The notes under the pieces: model-generated
Database searches by the model: none
Told to the model about the DNA's origin: nothing
Seen by the model: the letters and a program-made list of their open reading frames with translations, nothing else
From: Ignavibacteria bacterium UBA5771
GTDB taxonomy: Bacteria; Bacteroidota; Ignavibacteria; Kapaibacteriales; UBA2268
Length of the DNA stretch: 17,967 nt
Assembly: GCA_002418685.1 (NCBI GenBank)
Contig: DIEP01000045.1
Location: forward strand, 1-17,967
Reading direction: 5' to 3'
Shown: piece after piece, positions 7,493 to 14,945 of the stretch
Layout of the letters: every line of letters begins with the position of its first letter
Numbering within the stretch: position 1 is the stretch's first letter
Program-made: the position numbers and the translations under genes

Positions 7493-8818
7493 TTATTTTG
7501 AATTAGTAATATTAATTAAATTTTCAATTACATCTTTCATCTCTACCCTTTCAAAAGTTGATTGCCTAAGAAAAGCATTGATTTTATCCATCAAAGCAAT
7601 TGCACGGTCAGTTACCGGGTTAGATCCTTTGCGATAAGCACCCACACTAATCAAATCCTCTGCCATTCGATAGCTCGCAAGCAATTCAGTAAGCTGTTTC
7701 GCCGCATCCAGATGTTCCTTGCTAATAATATCATTTCGAACACGTGAGATGCTTTCCAAAATATCAATTGCAGGATAATGCCCGAGCGATGCAAGTCTCC
7801 TTGAAAGAACAATATGTCCGTCGAGAATACCTCTTGCAGCATCGGCAATTGGTTCGTTCATATCATCCGCCTCAACGAGCACGGTATAAAGTGCAGTAAT
7901 TGAGCCAACGTCTGATGTTCCTGCACGTTCCATAGTCTTTTGCAAAAAACTAAATACTGATGGAGTATAGCCCTTGGAAGTAGGAGGTTCGCCAATTGTC
8001 AACCCAACTTCACGTTGTGCCATAGCAAGTCGAGTGATGGAGTCCATCATTAGCATTACGTCCAATCCTTGATCGCGGAAGTATTCTGCTATTGTTGTTG
8101 CCACAAGCGGAGCTTTCACACGCACAAGAGGTGCAACATCGCTTGTTGCAATAACCACAACAGACCGCTTTAGCCCTTCTTCACCCAAATCCCGTTCAAG
8201 AAATTCACGAACTTCGCGGCCTCGCTCACCAATCAAGCAAATCACGTTCACGTCTGCCGAAGTATTCCGCGCAATCATTCCAAGCAAAGTGGATTTGCCA
8301 ACTCCTGAACCCGAAAAAATTCCAACACGTTGCCCCTTCCCAATAGTCAGCACTCCATCAATCGCACGAATACCTGTCGAAATTGGTTCAGTAATTCTTT
8401 TGCGGAAAATTGGATTTGGTGGCGATGCATAAATCGAGCGGACTTCTATATTCACTATGTCACCTTTGCCATCAATCGGTTCACCAATGCCATCAAGTAT
8501 CCTTCCCAAATAATTTTCGCCAACTCCGATTTTCAAATAATGTCCCGTTGCAACTATTTCCATCCCTGGTAAAATGTTCTGCAAATCACCAAGCACCATC
8601 GAAAGTATTTTCGTTTCATCTTTAAAACCAACTATTTCCGATTTGCAAAGAACATTTCCTTCCTTATCAATGATTTCGCAAATTTCGCCAATTGGTGCTT
8701 TTGGTCCATCGCTTTCAACCACAAGTCCAATAACACGAGTGATATGCCCCGACTTTCTTAATGTCGTTGTCGATGAAATTGCATTAACAAGTTTATCCTT
8801 AAAGATTTGGGTTATCAT
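7493..8818 (-). CDS. fliI: Flagellum-specific ATPase FliI
   Basis: Hexameric ATPase of the flagellar type III export apparatus, homologous to the F1 beta subunit, that energises and initiates substrate export. The 441-residue product matches the usual length. It has an N-terminal beta-barrel region (about 20-95), the ATPase core with P-loop SGSGVGKS at 169-176, the GERGREV motif at 197-203, and Walker B DVMLMMDS at 253-260. SRLASLGHYPAIDIL and a C-terminal helical domain follow. The ATG overlaps the fliH stop by four bases (ATGA), so translation is coupled to fliH. The gene is followed by a terminator-like hairpin before fliJ. Confidence 0.97.
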   Translation of the reverse strand: MITQIFKDKLVNAISSTTTLRKSGHITRVIGLVVESDGPKAPIGEICEIIDKEGNVLCKSEIVGFKDETKILSMVLGDLQNILPGMEIVATGHYLKIGVGENYLGRILDGIGEPIDGKGDIVNIEVRSIYASPPNPIFRKRITEPISTGIRAIDGVLTIGKGQRVGIFSGSGVGKSTLLGMIARNTSADVNVICLIGERGREVREFLERDLGEEGLKRSVVVIATSDVAPLVRVKAPLVATTIAEYFRDQGLDVMLMMDSITRLAMAQREVGLTIGEPPTSKGYTPSVFSFLQKTMERAGTSDVGSITALYTVLVEADDMNEPIADAARGILDGHIVLSRRLASLGHYPAIDILESISRVRNDIISKEHLDAAKQLTELLASYRMAEDLISVGAYRKGSNPVTDRAIALMDKINAFLRQSTFERVEMKDVIENLINITNSK

Positions 8819-9648
8819 TCAGCTTGATGCTCCTCATTCCTTTCATTAATTTCATCAATGATATTCACATTTTTTATTTCTGATATCATTGCCTTTCTCA
8901 AATTTTCCAATTGACTCTTCAATCTTGCGTCAAATTCTCCGATATTTGTTTCGATAATGCAAAATCCCTGGTCTACTTCTTCATTTGTGAAGATTTTGAC
9001 ATTTTCAATTTTTGATTTATCGCCTACAAGTTCTGATTGAGATTCTTTGAGAATCTCCTCATCTTTTGGATTTATTATGATTTTATAGATAATTTCATTA
9101 TCTAATTCATTAATTACATTTTGAACTTGCTTTTTGATAAATTCATCATCTTTGCTGACTTCGTGCTTAATGATTTGCTCAGCAATAATTAATGACAAAT
9201 CAATTAGCGAATGCTTCAAATTCTGAATCTCTTGTTGATATTCGCGCTTGAAAGATTCGACAAGCACATCAATCATACGGTTAGTTTCCTGCATTCGAGC
9301 AATTTCTCGGTTTGCAACTGTGCGAGTTGTGTCCTGTCCATCACGAAAACCGCGGTCATAAGCATCATCGATTTCTTCTTCGATAGAATCCCAATCTATT
9401 TGCGAAGATTGAGGAGCAATAAATTCAATTTGAGTGGGTGTCTCGGTATTAGTAAAAGTAAATACTTGGGTGAATTGCGGTCTTGGTGCTTGCTCGGCGA
9501 GTGGATTGCTCGGGCTTGCATTATTGATATTTTTGGAAGAAACTGAATTTTTCTTGCGACGAGCTAACTCATTGTCAATTTCTTCTTTTGTTCGAATAAT
9601 TGAAATATTTCTTCGATTTCTTGGTATTTTTATGACAATTTCGTTCAT
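8815..9648 (-). CDS. fliH: Flagellar assembly protein FliH
   Basis: Regulatory stator-like partner of FliI that anchors the ATPase to the C-ring and limits its activity. The 277-residue product has a disordered N-terminal third with Asn, Ser and Pro. An acidic segment (WDSIEEEIDDAYDRGFRDGQ, about 104-123) carries small-residue spacing typical of FliH, followed by a long helical region. The C-terminal HrpE/FliH/V-ATPase E-like domain includes LSLIIAEQIIKHEV and later IYKIIINPKDEEIL. No ribosome site is evident; the start lies 14 bases after the fliG stop. The stop overlaps the fliI start. Identity rests on the C-terminal domain and on position between fliG and fliI. Confidence 0.9.
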   Translation of the reverse strand: MNEIVIKIPRNRRNISIIRTKEEIDNELARRKKNSVSSKNINNASPSNPLAEQAPRPQFTQVFTFTNTETPTQIEFIAPQSSQIDWDSIEEEIDDAYDRGFRDGQDTTRTVANREIARMQETNRMIDVLVESFKREYQQEIQNLKHSLIDLSLIIAEQIIKHEVSKDDEFIKKQVQNVINELDNEIIYKIIINPKDEEILKESQSELVGDKSKIENVKIFTNEEVDQGFCIIETNIGEFDARLKSQLENLRKAMISEIKNVNIIDEINERNEEHQAE

Positions 9649-9662
9649 TTCAATATCGGGCT

Positions 9663-10679
9663 TTAAACAAATACATCTTCTTTACCGCGGCCACCAATAG
9701 AAATCTCTCCTTCGCTTTCAAGTTGCTTGATAATATCAACAATTCTCATCTGCGCCTGCTCAACTTCTCTTAATTTTACGGGACCCATATAATCAAGCTC
9801 TTCTTTCACAACAGAAGCCGCTCGTTCACTCATATTTTTGAATATCTTATTCTTGATTTTATCATCTGCAATTTTAAGCGAAAGTGCAAGATCGCGTTTA
9901 TCTACTTCACGCAATATTCTTTGAATTCCTCGATCATCAATTTGAACAATATCTTCGAATAAGAACATCAATCGCTTAATTTCATTTGAAAGATCATAAT
10001 TCTTTTCCTCAATACTTTCGAGCATCGCTTTGGCTGTTGTATTATTGCTTTTATTAAGAATATCCGCAACAATTTGGGAACCACCCGTTGCTGCAAGATT
10101 TTGTGAAAATGTTGATTCCGCAATTTGATCCACGACTTGCTCGATTTCAGAAACTAAAACTGGTGATATTTTGCCTAAAGTCGCAATACGATATAATGTA
10201 TCAGTTCTCAATTCTTCGGGAAATTCCTGCAAGACATCAGCTGCCTGTGTAGAGGGCAAATGTGAAAGAATTAATGCAATGGTCTGGGGATGCTCTTTGG
10301 AAAGGAAATTGGCTAATTGTGCAGGGTCAGCTTGTTTCAAAATACTGAATCCGCGTATTGAAGTAAGAACGCGGATTTTCTCGACTATATCACGGGCACG
10401 ATCCTGTCCATAAGTCTTTTCAAGCAATACTTGTGCGTATTCAATTCCACCCTCAAGCATAAATGAAGACGCCATCATCAACTCATAAAATTCTTCGACA
10501 ACATCTTCGACAACATTTGAAGGAACATCTTTAAGATTAGTAATTTCAAGCGCGATAGATTCAACTTCTTGCATATCCATTTCTTTAAATATCTTGGAAG
10601 CGACGTCCACATCCATTGACATTAATAGAATGGCTGCTTTTTGTTTTCCCGTTAAGGTCTTTGCACTTACTTCTACCAT
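9663..10679 (-). CDS. fliG: Flagellar motor switch protein FliG
   Basis: Rotor protein that joins the MS ring to the C ring and receives torque from the stator. The 338-residue product has the N-terminal FliF-binding domain (GKQKAAILLMSMD, about 11-23), the middle-domain EHPQ motif at 129-132, and the C-terminal torque domain. Charged residues matching, from memory, the important E. coli positions are retained: K269, R286, the acidic pair E293-E294, and K302 in GPVK. The tail EISIGGRGKEDVFV is also typical. It lies 27 bases after fliF and 14 before fliH. No clear ribosome site precedes the ATG. Confidence 0.97.
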   Translation of the reverse strand: MVEVSAKTLTGKQKAAILLMSMDVDVASKIFKEMDMQEVESIALEITNLKDVPSNVVEDVVEEFYELMMASSFMLEGGIEYAQVLLEKTYGQDRARDIVEKIRVLTSIRGFSILKQADPAQLANFLSKEHPQTIALILSHLPSTQAADVLQEFPEELRTDTLYRIATLGKISPVLVSEIEQVVDQIAESTFSQNLAATGGSQIVADILNKSNNTTAKAMLESIEEKNYDLSNEIKRLMFLFEDIVQIDDRGIQRILREVDKRDLALSLKIADDKIKNKIFKNMSERAASVVKEELDYMGPVKLREVEQAQMRIVDIIKQLESEGEISIGGRGKEDVFV

Positions 10680-10706
10680 CTTAAATATATTTTAATTTAT
10701 TAATTT

Positions 10707-12452
10707 CTATTTATTTGCTTTTTCGGGTTCTTCGCCCATCATCAACCTAATTAACCGCACACCTTCATCTACTTTTGTATCGATAAATTCTTCAATTTTC
10801 TTTTTCATTTCGACTTTCATCATTTGGTTTTCTGCAATTTGATTAGTGCCTGCTTTTGCCAATTCAGCACTTGCTCTCATTGCTAATGACTCTTTTCCAA
10901 ATTCTGTTATAGGCATCAAAGATATATTTTCTTCATCAATTCGAGGCATTTCCAACATCAATTGTTCGGGCAATTCTGCAGGCATCAGCAACAAATCTTC
11001 ATCTGATATTTTCAAATCCTCAAATTCTTCCTCAGGCAATTCTTCGTCATTTTTCCTCAGTTCGACTGATTTCGGCAAAGACATCGCGATTCTGATTCTA
11101 TCTCTTATAATCTTTGAATGTAATAAGCGATACATAAAGAATACTGATATTAAAACTAATGCAATTAGTAAGATCAATTTCTGATTTTCAGGATTCTTCA
11201 TAAATGGAACGGGCTGATTTTCTTTTATCAACTCATCATAATACGAGTTATCAAATGGCACATTCAAAACAGATACTTGGTCATTTCTTACGGGGTCGAA
11301 TCCGACAGCATTTTTCACTGCGAGTGTCAATTGTTCCAGCTCTTCGGGAGTGCGTGGTGTGTATTCAAGTGTTTGAGTGCCATTCTTATCCACAATTTTT
11401 GTTTTGCCATTAACAAGCACAGAAACGGTGATTCGATTAACATTCCCAACTTCATTGATGATCCTTTCAACCGTCTGCGGGATTTCGTAATTTACAGTTG
11501 AATTGCTCTGGTCTTTTGCAGAGTTCACAGGAGGTACTTTCAATGAATCTATCACTTGGCTCTTTTCACTGACATTCTGCTCGCTTCGGACTACCTGACG
11601 GTCAGGATTATAATCAGTAATTGTTTTTTCAATCTGAGTAAAATTGAGGTCAGAGGTCACTTTTACACTCGAATTATCAGCGCCTACCACATTATCCAGC
11701 ATAGATTGTGCTTTTTGAGTCAGATATTGGTCAGTTTGCATTTGCAATTGCTGCTGAGCTGAAGTAAGTCCTGCAACTGAATTTTTATCAATTGATTGTT
11801 GAGAAATAATTTTTCCGCGTTGGTCAATAATCGTTACATTATCGGGATTAAGTCCCTCAACGCTTTTTGCAATTAAATTTTGGATTCCTAATATTGAAGC
11901 ATTGCTAATATTTTTGCCAGGTTTTAACTGTATCGTCACAGATGAAGTTGGTTCTTTCTGGTCCTCTGTAAACACGGCTTTTTCGGGGATTACAATATGC
12001 ACCCTTGAGCTTTTCACTTCTTCAAGAGTATTGATGGTCCTTGCCAATTCTCCCTCCATTGCACGCCGATAATTCAACTTTTGGACAAAATCGCTCATTC
12101 CAAGGTTAGTCTTGTCGAAAATCTCATATCCGATTGTGCTGCTTTCGGGTAAGCCTTCCCCTGCTAGTTGAATCCTTGTTTCATATACTTTGTCTTTTGG
12201 GACAAGAACAGTATTGCCGCCATCAGCTAATTTATAATCTGTTTTACTCTCTTTTAATTTTTCTACAATTTTCCCCGCATCCACTGCCGATAAGTCATTA
12301 TATAGCACAGCATAATCGGCTCGCGAATTGCTCGAAAAAATTAAATATAAAAGCCCACCAACGACAGATAAAACAGCAGCACTACCTAATACTATTTGCC
12401 AGATCTTAAATCTTTTCGATATACTTTCTAATTGTTCTCTAAATGTTGGCAT
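10707..12452 (-). CDS. fliF: Flagellar MS-ring protein FliF
   Basis: Forms the MS ring in the inner membrane, the base of the flagellum around the export gate. The 581-residue product has two membrane segments, about 19-40 and 425-444, enclosing a large periplasmic region. That region includes the YscJ-like ring domains (YAVLYNDLSAVDAGKIVEKL, about 47-66; ARTINTLEEVKSSRVHIVIPE, about 137-157; LIAKSVEGLNPDNVTIID, about 193-210). The C-terminal cytoplasmic tail is acidic and ends with a helix (DEGVRLIRLMMGEEPE) of the type that binds FliG. It starts 10 bases after the fliE stop without an obvious ribosome site, implying coupling. Confidence 0.97.
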   Translation of the reverse strand: MPTFREQLESISKRFKIWQIVLGSAAVLSVVGGLLYLIFSSNSRADYAVLYNDLSAVDAGKIVEKLKESKTDYKLADGGNTVLVPKDKVYETRIQLAGEGLPESSTIGYEIFDKTNLGMSDFVQKLNYRRAMEGELARTINTLEEVKSSRVHIVIPEKAVFTEDQKEPTSSVTIQLKPGKNISNASILGIQNLIAKSVEGLNPDNVTIIDQRGKIISQQSIDKNSVAGLTSAQQQLQMQTDQYLTQKAQSMLDNVVGADNSSVKVTSDLNFTQIEKTITDYNPDRQVVRSEQNVSEKSQVIDSLKVPPVNSAKDQSNSTVNYEIPQTVERIINEVGNVNRITVSVLVNGKTKIVDKNGTQTLEYTPRTPEELEQLTLAVKNAVGFDPVRNDQVSVLNVPFDNSYYDELIKENQPVPFMKNPENQKLILLIALVLISVFFMYRLLHSKIIRDRIRIAMSLPKSVELRKNDEELPEEEFEDLKISDEDLLLMPAELPEQLMLEMPRIDEENISLMPITEFGKESLAMRASAELAKAGTNQIAENQMMKVEMKKKIEEFIDTKVDEGVRLIRLMMGEEPEKANK

Positions 12453-12462
12453 TTTTATATTT

Positions 12463-12801
12463 TTATATCTGCATTCTCAAGACCTCGCGATAGAGATCCA
12501 ACCCTTTATTGCGTAATTCCATTAATAATTCAAATGACGTTTTAGCTTTTTCGGCTTCTATCATCACATTGTGAATATCGACAGGTTCGCCTTTTATAAA
12601 GCTTTCAGTAAGATTTTTAGATTGAATTTGCTGATTATTTACATCTGCTACAATTCCTTTAAGAGTATCTATAAAAGATCCTCCATTTTGTTCACCAATA
12701 GATAAATTTGGCATCTTCTCTTGAACAGATGGAAAATTTATCTTGGGCATATTCATTTCATTTGGGATTATTCCCTTAGGAATCATTTCATTTGGAATCA
12801 T
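12463..12801 (-). CDS. fliE: Flagellar hook-basal body protein FliE
   Basis: Small exported protein linking the MS ring to the proximal rod. The 112-residue product has the conserved C-terminal half: SFIDTLKGIVADVN, then ESFIKGEPVDIHNVMIEAEKAKTSFELLMELRNKGLDLYREVLRMQI. The start at 12801 is supported by AGGAGA (12808-12813). Several further ATG codons occur within the next 50 bases because the N-terminus is a short tandem repeat (MIPNE, MIPKG, IIPNE, then MNMPK), so a later start cannot be excluded. It lies 15 bases after the unrecognised 110-residue gene and 10 before fliF. Confidence 0.93.
   Translation of the reverse strand: MIPNEMIPKGIIPNEMNMPKINFPSVQEKMPNLSIGEQNGGSFIDTLKGIVADVNNQQIQSKNLTESFIKGEPVDIHNVMIEAEKAKTSFELLMELRNKGLDLYREVLRMQI
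12757..12801 (-). repeat. 15-base tandem repeat at the start of fliE
   Basis: On the minus strand three consecutive 15-base units, ATGATTCCAAATGAA, ATGATTCCTAAGGGA and ATAATCCCAAATGAA, encode MIPNE, MIPKG and IIPNE. A decayed fourth unit (MNMPK) follows. Each of the first two units begins with an in-frame ATG. Confidence 0.8.
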
Positions 12802-12816
12802 TGTATTTCTCCTGAT

Positions 12817-13149
12817 TTATACTTTACCATCCAAAATCATACCTTTCGATAAATTTGACTGCGATACCCTGCCATTTCTGTTAAATACAATATGCCTTTC
12901 TATTAAATCTTTGCGTTCGGGAAAGAGCTGCACAAAATAATCACGTTCATTTTGCGAAAACAATTCATCCTGTGAATTTGATAATTTGCTTATATTTGAT
13001 TGATTTAATTTTGATATAGTCGCATCTTTCTTCGCGTCTTGTCTTGCTTCAATGCCGTCCTGAGCAATCTTTTTTTCCTCAGGATTTGAGGAGTTATTTC
13101 TGTCATTTTGAATGTATGGATTATAAGAATTAAGTATTGGTATACTCAT
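12817..13149 (-). CDS. Unrecognised small protein encoded between flgC and fliE
   Basis: I do not recognise a named family. The 110-residue product is soluble-looking, without signal peptide or membrane segment. Its N-terminal half is polar and probably disordered, rich in Asn, Ser, Lys and Asp (about 8-60). The C-terminal half looks folded: ELFSQNERDYFVQLFPERKDLIERHIVFNRNGRV (about 62-95), ending KGMILDGKV. It is a real gene by several signs: an excellent AAGGAG ribosome site (13154-13159) five bases before the ATG, the same strand and compact spacing as its neighbours (45 bases after flgC, 15 before fliE), and no competing frame. Location among rod genes suggests a rod/MS-ring accessory or export chaperone; this is inference only. 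Confidence 0.8.
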   Translation of the reverse strand: MSIPILNSYNPYIQNDRNNSSNPEEKKIAQDGIEARQDAKKDATISKLNQSNISKLSNSQDELFSQNERDYFVQLFPERKDLIERHIVFNRNGRVSQSNLSKGMILDGKV

Positions 13150-13194
13150 AATGCTCCTTTATAGCCAAATTGATTAATATTAACCATCATAAGT

Positions 13195-13662
13195 TTAAAT
13201 TTCAAGTGAATTCCTTGCAATATTTTTTGCTGCTTCAATAATTGTAGTATTTGCTTCGAATGCCCTTTGAGCAGTAATCATTTCCACCATCTCTGTAACT
13301 ATATTGATATTCGGGTAATGCACATAACCTTCTGCATCTGCATCGGGATGTGACGGGTCATGCACAATCCGTTCAGGTGCATTATCATGAATAACATTTG
13401 CCTGAATAACTTGCGGACTCTCTCGATCCATATCTGAGCGAATATTTGCACTTTGCAATCCAATTTGCTCCTGCATTTGGTCCTCGAAAGGACTTTGATT
13501 GATTGCTCTCACTACAACTACCTCGCGCTGATATGGTTTGCCGTCTATTCCCTTTGTTGTATTAGCATTGGCAATATTCTTGGCTGTTGCAGAAAGCTTC
13601 ATCCTTTGCACAGTCATTCCTTGCCCGCTTATTGAAAATGTCGAAAAGATATTTTCTGCCAT
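13195..13662 (-). CDS. flgC: Flagellar basal-body rod protein FlgC
   Basis: Proximal rod subunit, exported by the flagellar system. It has the N-terminal rod motif (FSISGQGMTVQRMKLSATAKNIANANTT) and the C-terminal FlgC signature (EGYVHYPNINIVTEMVEMITAQRAFEANTTIIEAAKNIARNSLEI). I choose the ATG at 13662 (155 residues) because it places the rod motif near the N-terminus as in the family. An in-frame TTG at 13692 would add ten residues that match nothing. Neither start has a good ribosome site. It is separated from flgB by an unusually long spacer for this operon, with its own promoter candidate. Confidence 0.95.
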   Translation of the reverse strand: MAENIFSTFSISGQGMTVQRMKLSATAKNIANANTTKGIDGKPYQREVVVVRAINQSPFEDQMQEQIGLQSANIRSDMDRESPQVIQANVIHDNAPERIVHDPSHPDADAEGYVHYPNINIVTEMVEMITAQRAFEANTTIIEAAKNIARNSLEI

Positions 13663-13718
13663 TTCATTTTTTGAATTTATAAAATTAAACAAAAAAAATT
13701 AATATTTATTAAAGTTTC

Positions 13719-13844
13719 TGTGAATGCTGTGTTTCAAAAAGATTTAAATCTTGCAAAGTTTTCTTGGAAGACAATAAACCCTAATTTTTAAAGAAAAATA
13801 TCTAAAAATATAATAATTTTATCGCTTCCTTTACTGCATTCACA
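13719..13844 (-). promoter_or_regulatory. Inverted repeats in the flgB-flgC spacer
   Basis: The 216-base spacer between flgB and flgC has no gene. It holds TGTGAATGC at 13719-13727 and its exact reverse complement GCATTCACA at 13836-13844, extendable to 12 bases with one mismatch. Inside lies a perfect 14-base palindrome, AAGATTTAAATCTT (13739-13752). As RNA the outer arms could form a long-range stem at the 5' end of an flgC leader; as DNA they could be paired binding sites. Function is not known. Confidence 0.4.
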
Positions 13845-13850
13845 ATAAAT

Positions 13851-13878
13851 AGTATAAATTAAAAGAACTTTATTTCAA
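13851..13878 (-). promoter_or_regulatory. Possible internal promoter for flgC and downstream genes
   Basis: Directly after the flgB stop, the minus strand reads TTGAAA (13878 to 13873), a 16-base spacer, then TATACT (13856 to 13851), a sigma70-like arrangement. Transcription would begin near 13844, giving a leader of about 180 bases to flgC. The region is AT-rich, so chance matches are possible. Confidence 0.4.
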
Positions 13879-14304
13879 TTATTGCCCTTGTATTCCTGTA
13901 ATTGCTTGATTCATACCACGGAAATATTTACCAACCATTTGCGAAGCAAAACGAAAACGAATCTGAGTTTCAGCAAGACTCGACATTTCCCTGTCTATAT
14001 CTACATGAGTTTCTCCTGAGAAAAATAACTGTGGTTGTGGGATATCTTGCGCTGCTATATCACCTTTGACGCTACCTTCTTCAGGTTTACCTAATTTAAT
14101 ATGCATTGAATCGGTACGGATTCCCACTAATGCAATTTCTGCATCTTGGAAATACTCCTCAAATTTAACTTTTTCGGGACGATATTGCGGTGTGTCAAGA
14201 TTGGCAATATTTTTCGCAATAGTTTTTGTGCGAAGTGCATAAGCATCAAGTGCTCGGTTCATCAATGGTAATTTTGTATTGAACAGATAGTCGGTATATT
14301 GCAT
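13879..14304 (-). CDS. flgB: Flagellar basal-body rod protein FlgB
   Basis: Proximal rod subunit and first gene of the flagellar operon. The 141-residue product shows the FlgB pattern: LFNTKLPLMNRALDAYALRTKTIAKNIANLDTPQYRPEKVKFEEYF at the N-terminus (about 7-52) and DREMSSLAETQIRFRFASQMVGKYFRGMNQAI near the C-terminus (about 103-134). Length fits the family. The ATG at 14304 has no clear Shine-Dalgarno sequence. A near-consensus sigma70-type promoter lies 35-63 bases upstream, facing this gene. Confidence 0.95.
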   Translation of the reverse strand: MQYTDYLFNTKLPLMNRALDAYALRTKTIAKNIANLDTPQYRPEKVKFEEYFQDAEIALVGIRTDSMHIKLGKPEEGSVKGDIAAQDIPQPQLFFSGETHVDIDREMSSLAETQIRFRFASQMVGKYFRGMNQAITGIQGQ

Positions 14305-14338
14305 TTGGCTAATATTGAAATCGAATTGTTATTGACAA

Positions 14339-14367
14339 ATTATATACCATAAATGAAAAATGTCCAA
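14339..14367 (-). promoter_or_regulatory. Sigma70-like promoter of the flagellar operon
   Basis: On the minus strand TTGGAC (14367 to 14362), a 17-base spacer and a perfect TATAAT (14344 to 14339) precede flgB. The predicted start of transcription is near 14332, about 28 bases before the flgB ATG. This points to housekeeping-type transcription; no sigma28 or sigma54 consensus is seen here. Confidence 0.65.
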
Positions 14368-14392
14368 AACTTAATAAAAGATTATATCCTCA

Positions 14393-14422
14393 TTGTTTTC
14401 TGAAAAATAAATAGTAATTTTG
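14393..14422 (+). promoter_or_regulatory. Bacteroidetes-like promoter upstream of the HIT gene
   Basis: TTG (14393-14395), 19 bases, then TAATTTTG (14415-14422) matches the TTTG...TAnnTTTG arrangement described for Bacteroidetes housekeeping promoters. It lies 16 bases before the HIT-family start and is the only good candidate for the plus-strand operon in this region. Confidence 0.45.
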
Positions 14423-14438
14423 TAAAAAATTAGTAATT

Positions 14439-14945
14439 ATGGAATTTCTATGGTCGCCCTGGCGATCTACATATATTGATTCTTTCAAAAGTCAAGGAGC
14501 AAATAAAGAGGAGACTTGTTTCATCTGCGAAGGGATTCAATCCGCAGGTGAGGATAACCAACGTCTGATACTTCAGCGGAGAGATCATTGCGTGATTATG
14601 ATGAACAAATATCCTTACACAACGGGGCATCTGCTGATTGCTCCTTTACGTCATATCGGAGATTACACTGAATTATCCAATGATGAACTTCTTGACATTC
14701 TTAAAGCGGTTCGCGATTCGATCAGCATAATTGATAAAGTGCTGTCCCCACAAGGTTATAATATGGGAGTAAATATTGGAAAAGCTGCGGGTGCGGGATT
14801 GCCCGGTCATATCCATTTTCATTTGGTCCCCCGTTGGAGTGGTGATAAAAATTTTATGTCTGTTATTGGCGAAACAAATATTATTTCTTTTTCTAATGAA
14901 GATATTTATAAAAAATTAAAAGAGTGTTACGATAAAATTGGATAA
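14439..14945 (+). CDS. HIT domain protein, likely Ap4A phosphorylase/hydrolase type
   Basis: A 168-residue histidine-triad nucleotide-binding protein of the class starting W(S/A)PWR, which includes diadenosine tetraphosphate phosphorylase-like enzymes. Visible features are LWSPWRSTYI at 4-13, a CFIC pair (C27, C30) of the zinc-binding sort, a central YPYTTGHLLIAPLRH segment (58-72), and the catalytic triad H124-x-H126-x-H128 in GHIHFHLVPRW. Substrate is inferred from the subgroup and could be another dinucleotide or AMP conjugate. The start at 14439 places the W-PWR motif at the N-terminus. It leads the plus-strand operon, and its last eight bases overlap rsmA. Confidence 0.92.
   Translation: MEFLWSPWRSTYIDSFKSQGANKEETCFICEGIQSAGEDNQRLILQRRDHCVIMMNKYPYTTGHLLIAPLRHIGDYTELSNDELLDILKAVRDSISIIDKVLSPQGYNMGVNIGKAAGAGLPGHIHFHLVPRWSGDKNFMSVIGETNIISFSNEDIYKKLKECYDKIG

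Noticed and set aside
13663..13692. A ten-residue N-terminal extension of FlgC from TTG at 13692.
   Set aside because: The extra residues match nothing in FlgC proteins and no ribosome site precedes the TTG.
1855..13730. The 10-mer TGAATGCTGT occurs upstream of clpC (1855-1864) and in the flgB-flgC spacer (13721-13730).
   Set aside because: Many shared 10-mers are expected by chance in an AT-rich 18 kb window. Both copies are intergenic, but two copies are too few to call a site.
13815..13845. A GCGATAA string on the minus strand in the flgB-flgC spacer suggested a sigma28 -10 (GCCGATAA).
   Set aside because: One base of the consensus is missing and no TAAA-type -35 lies about 15 bases upstream.
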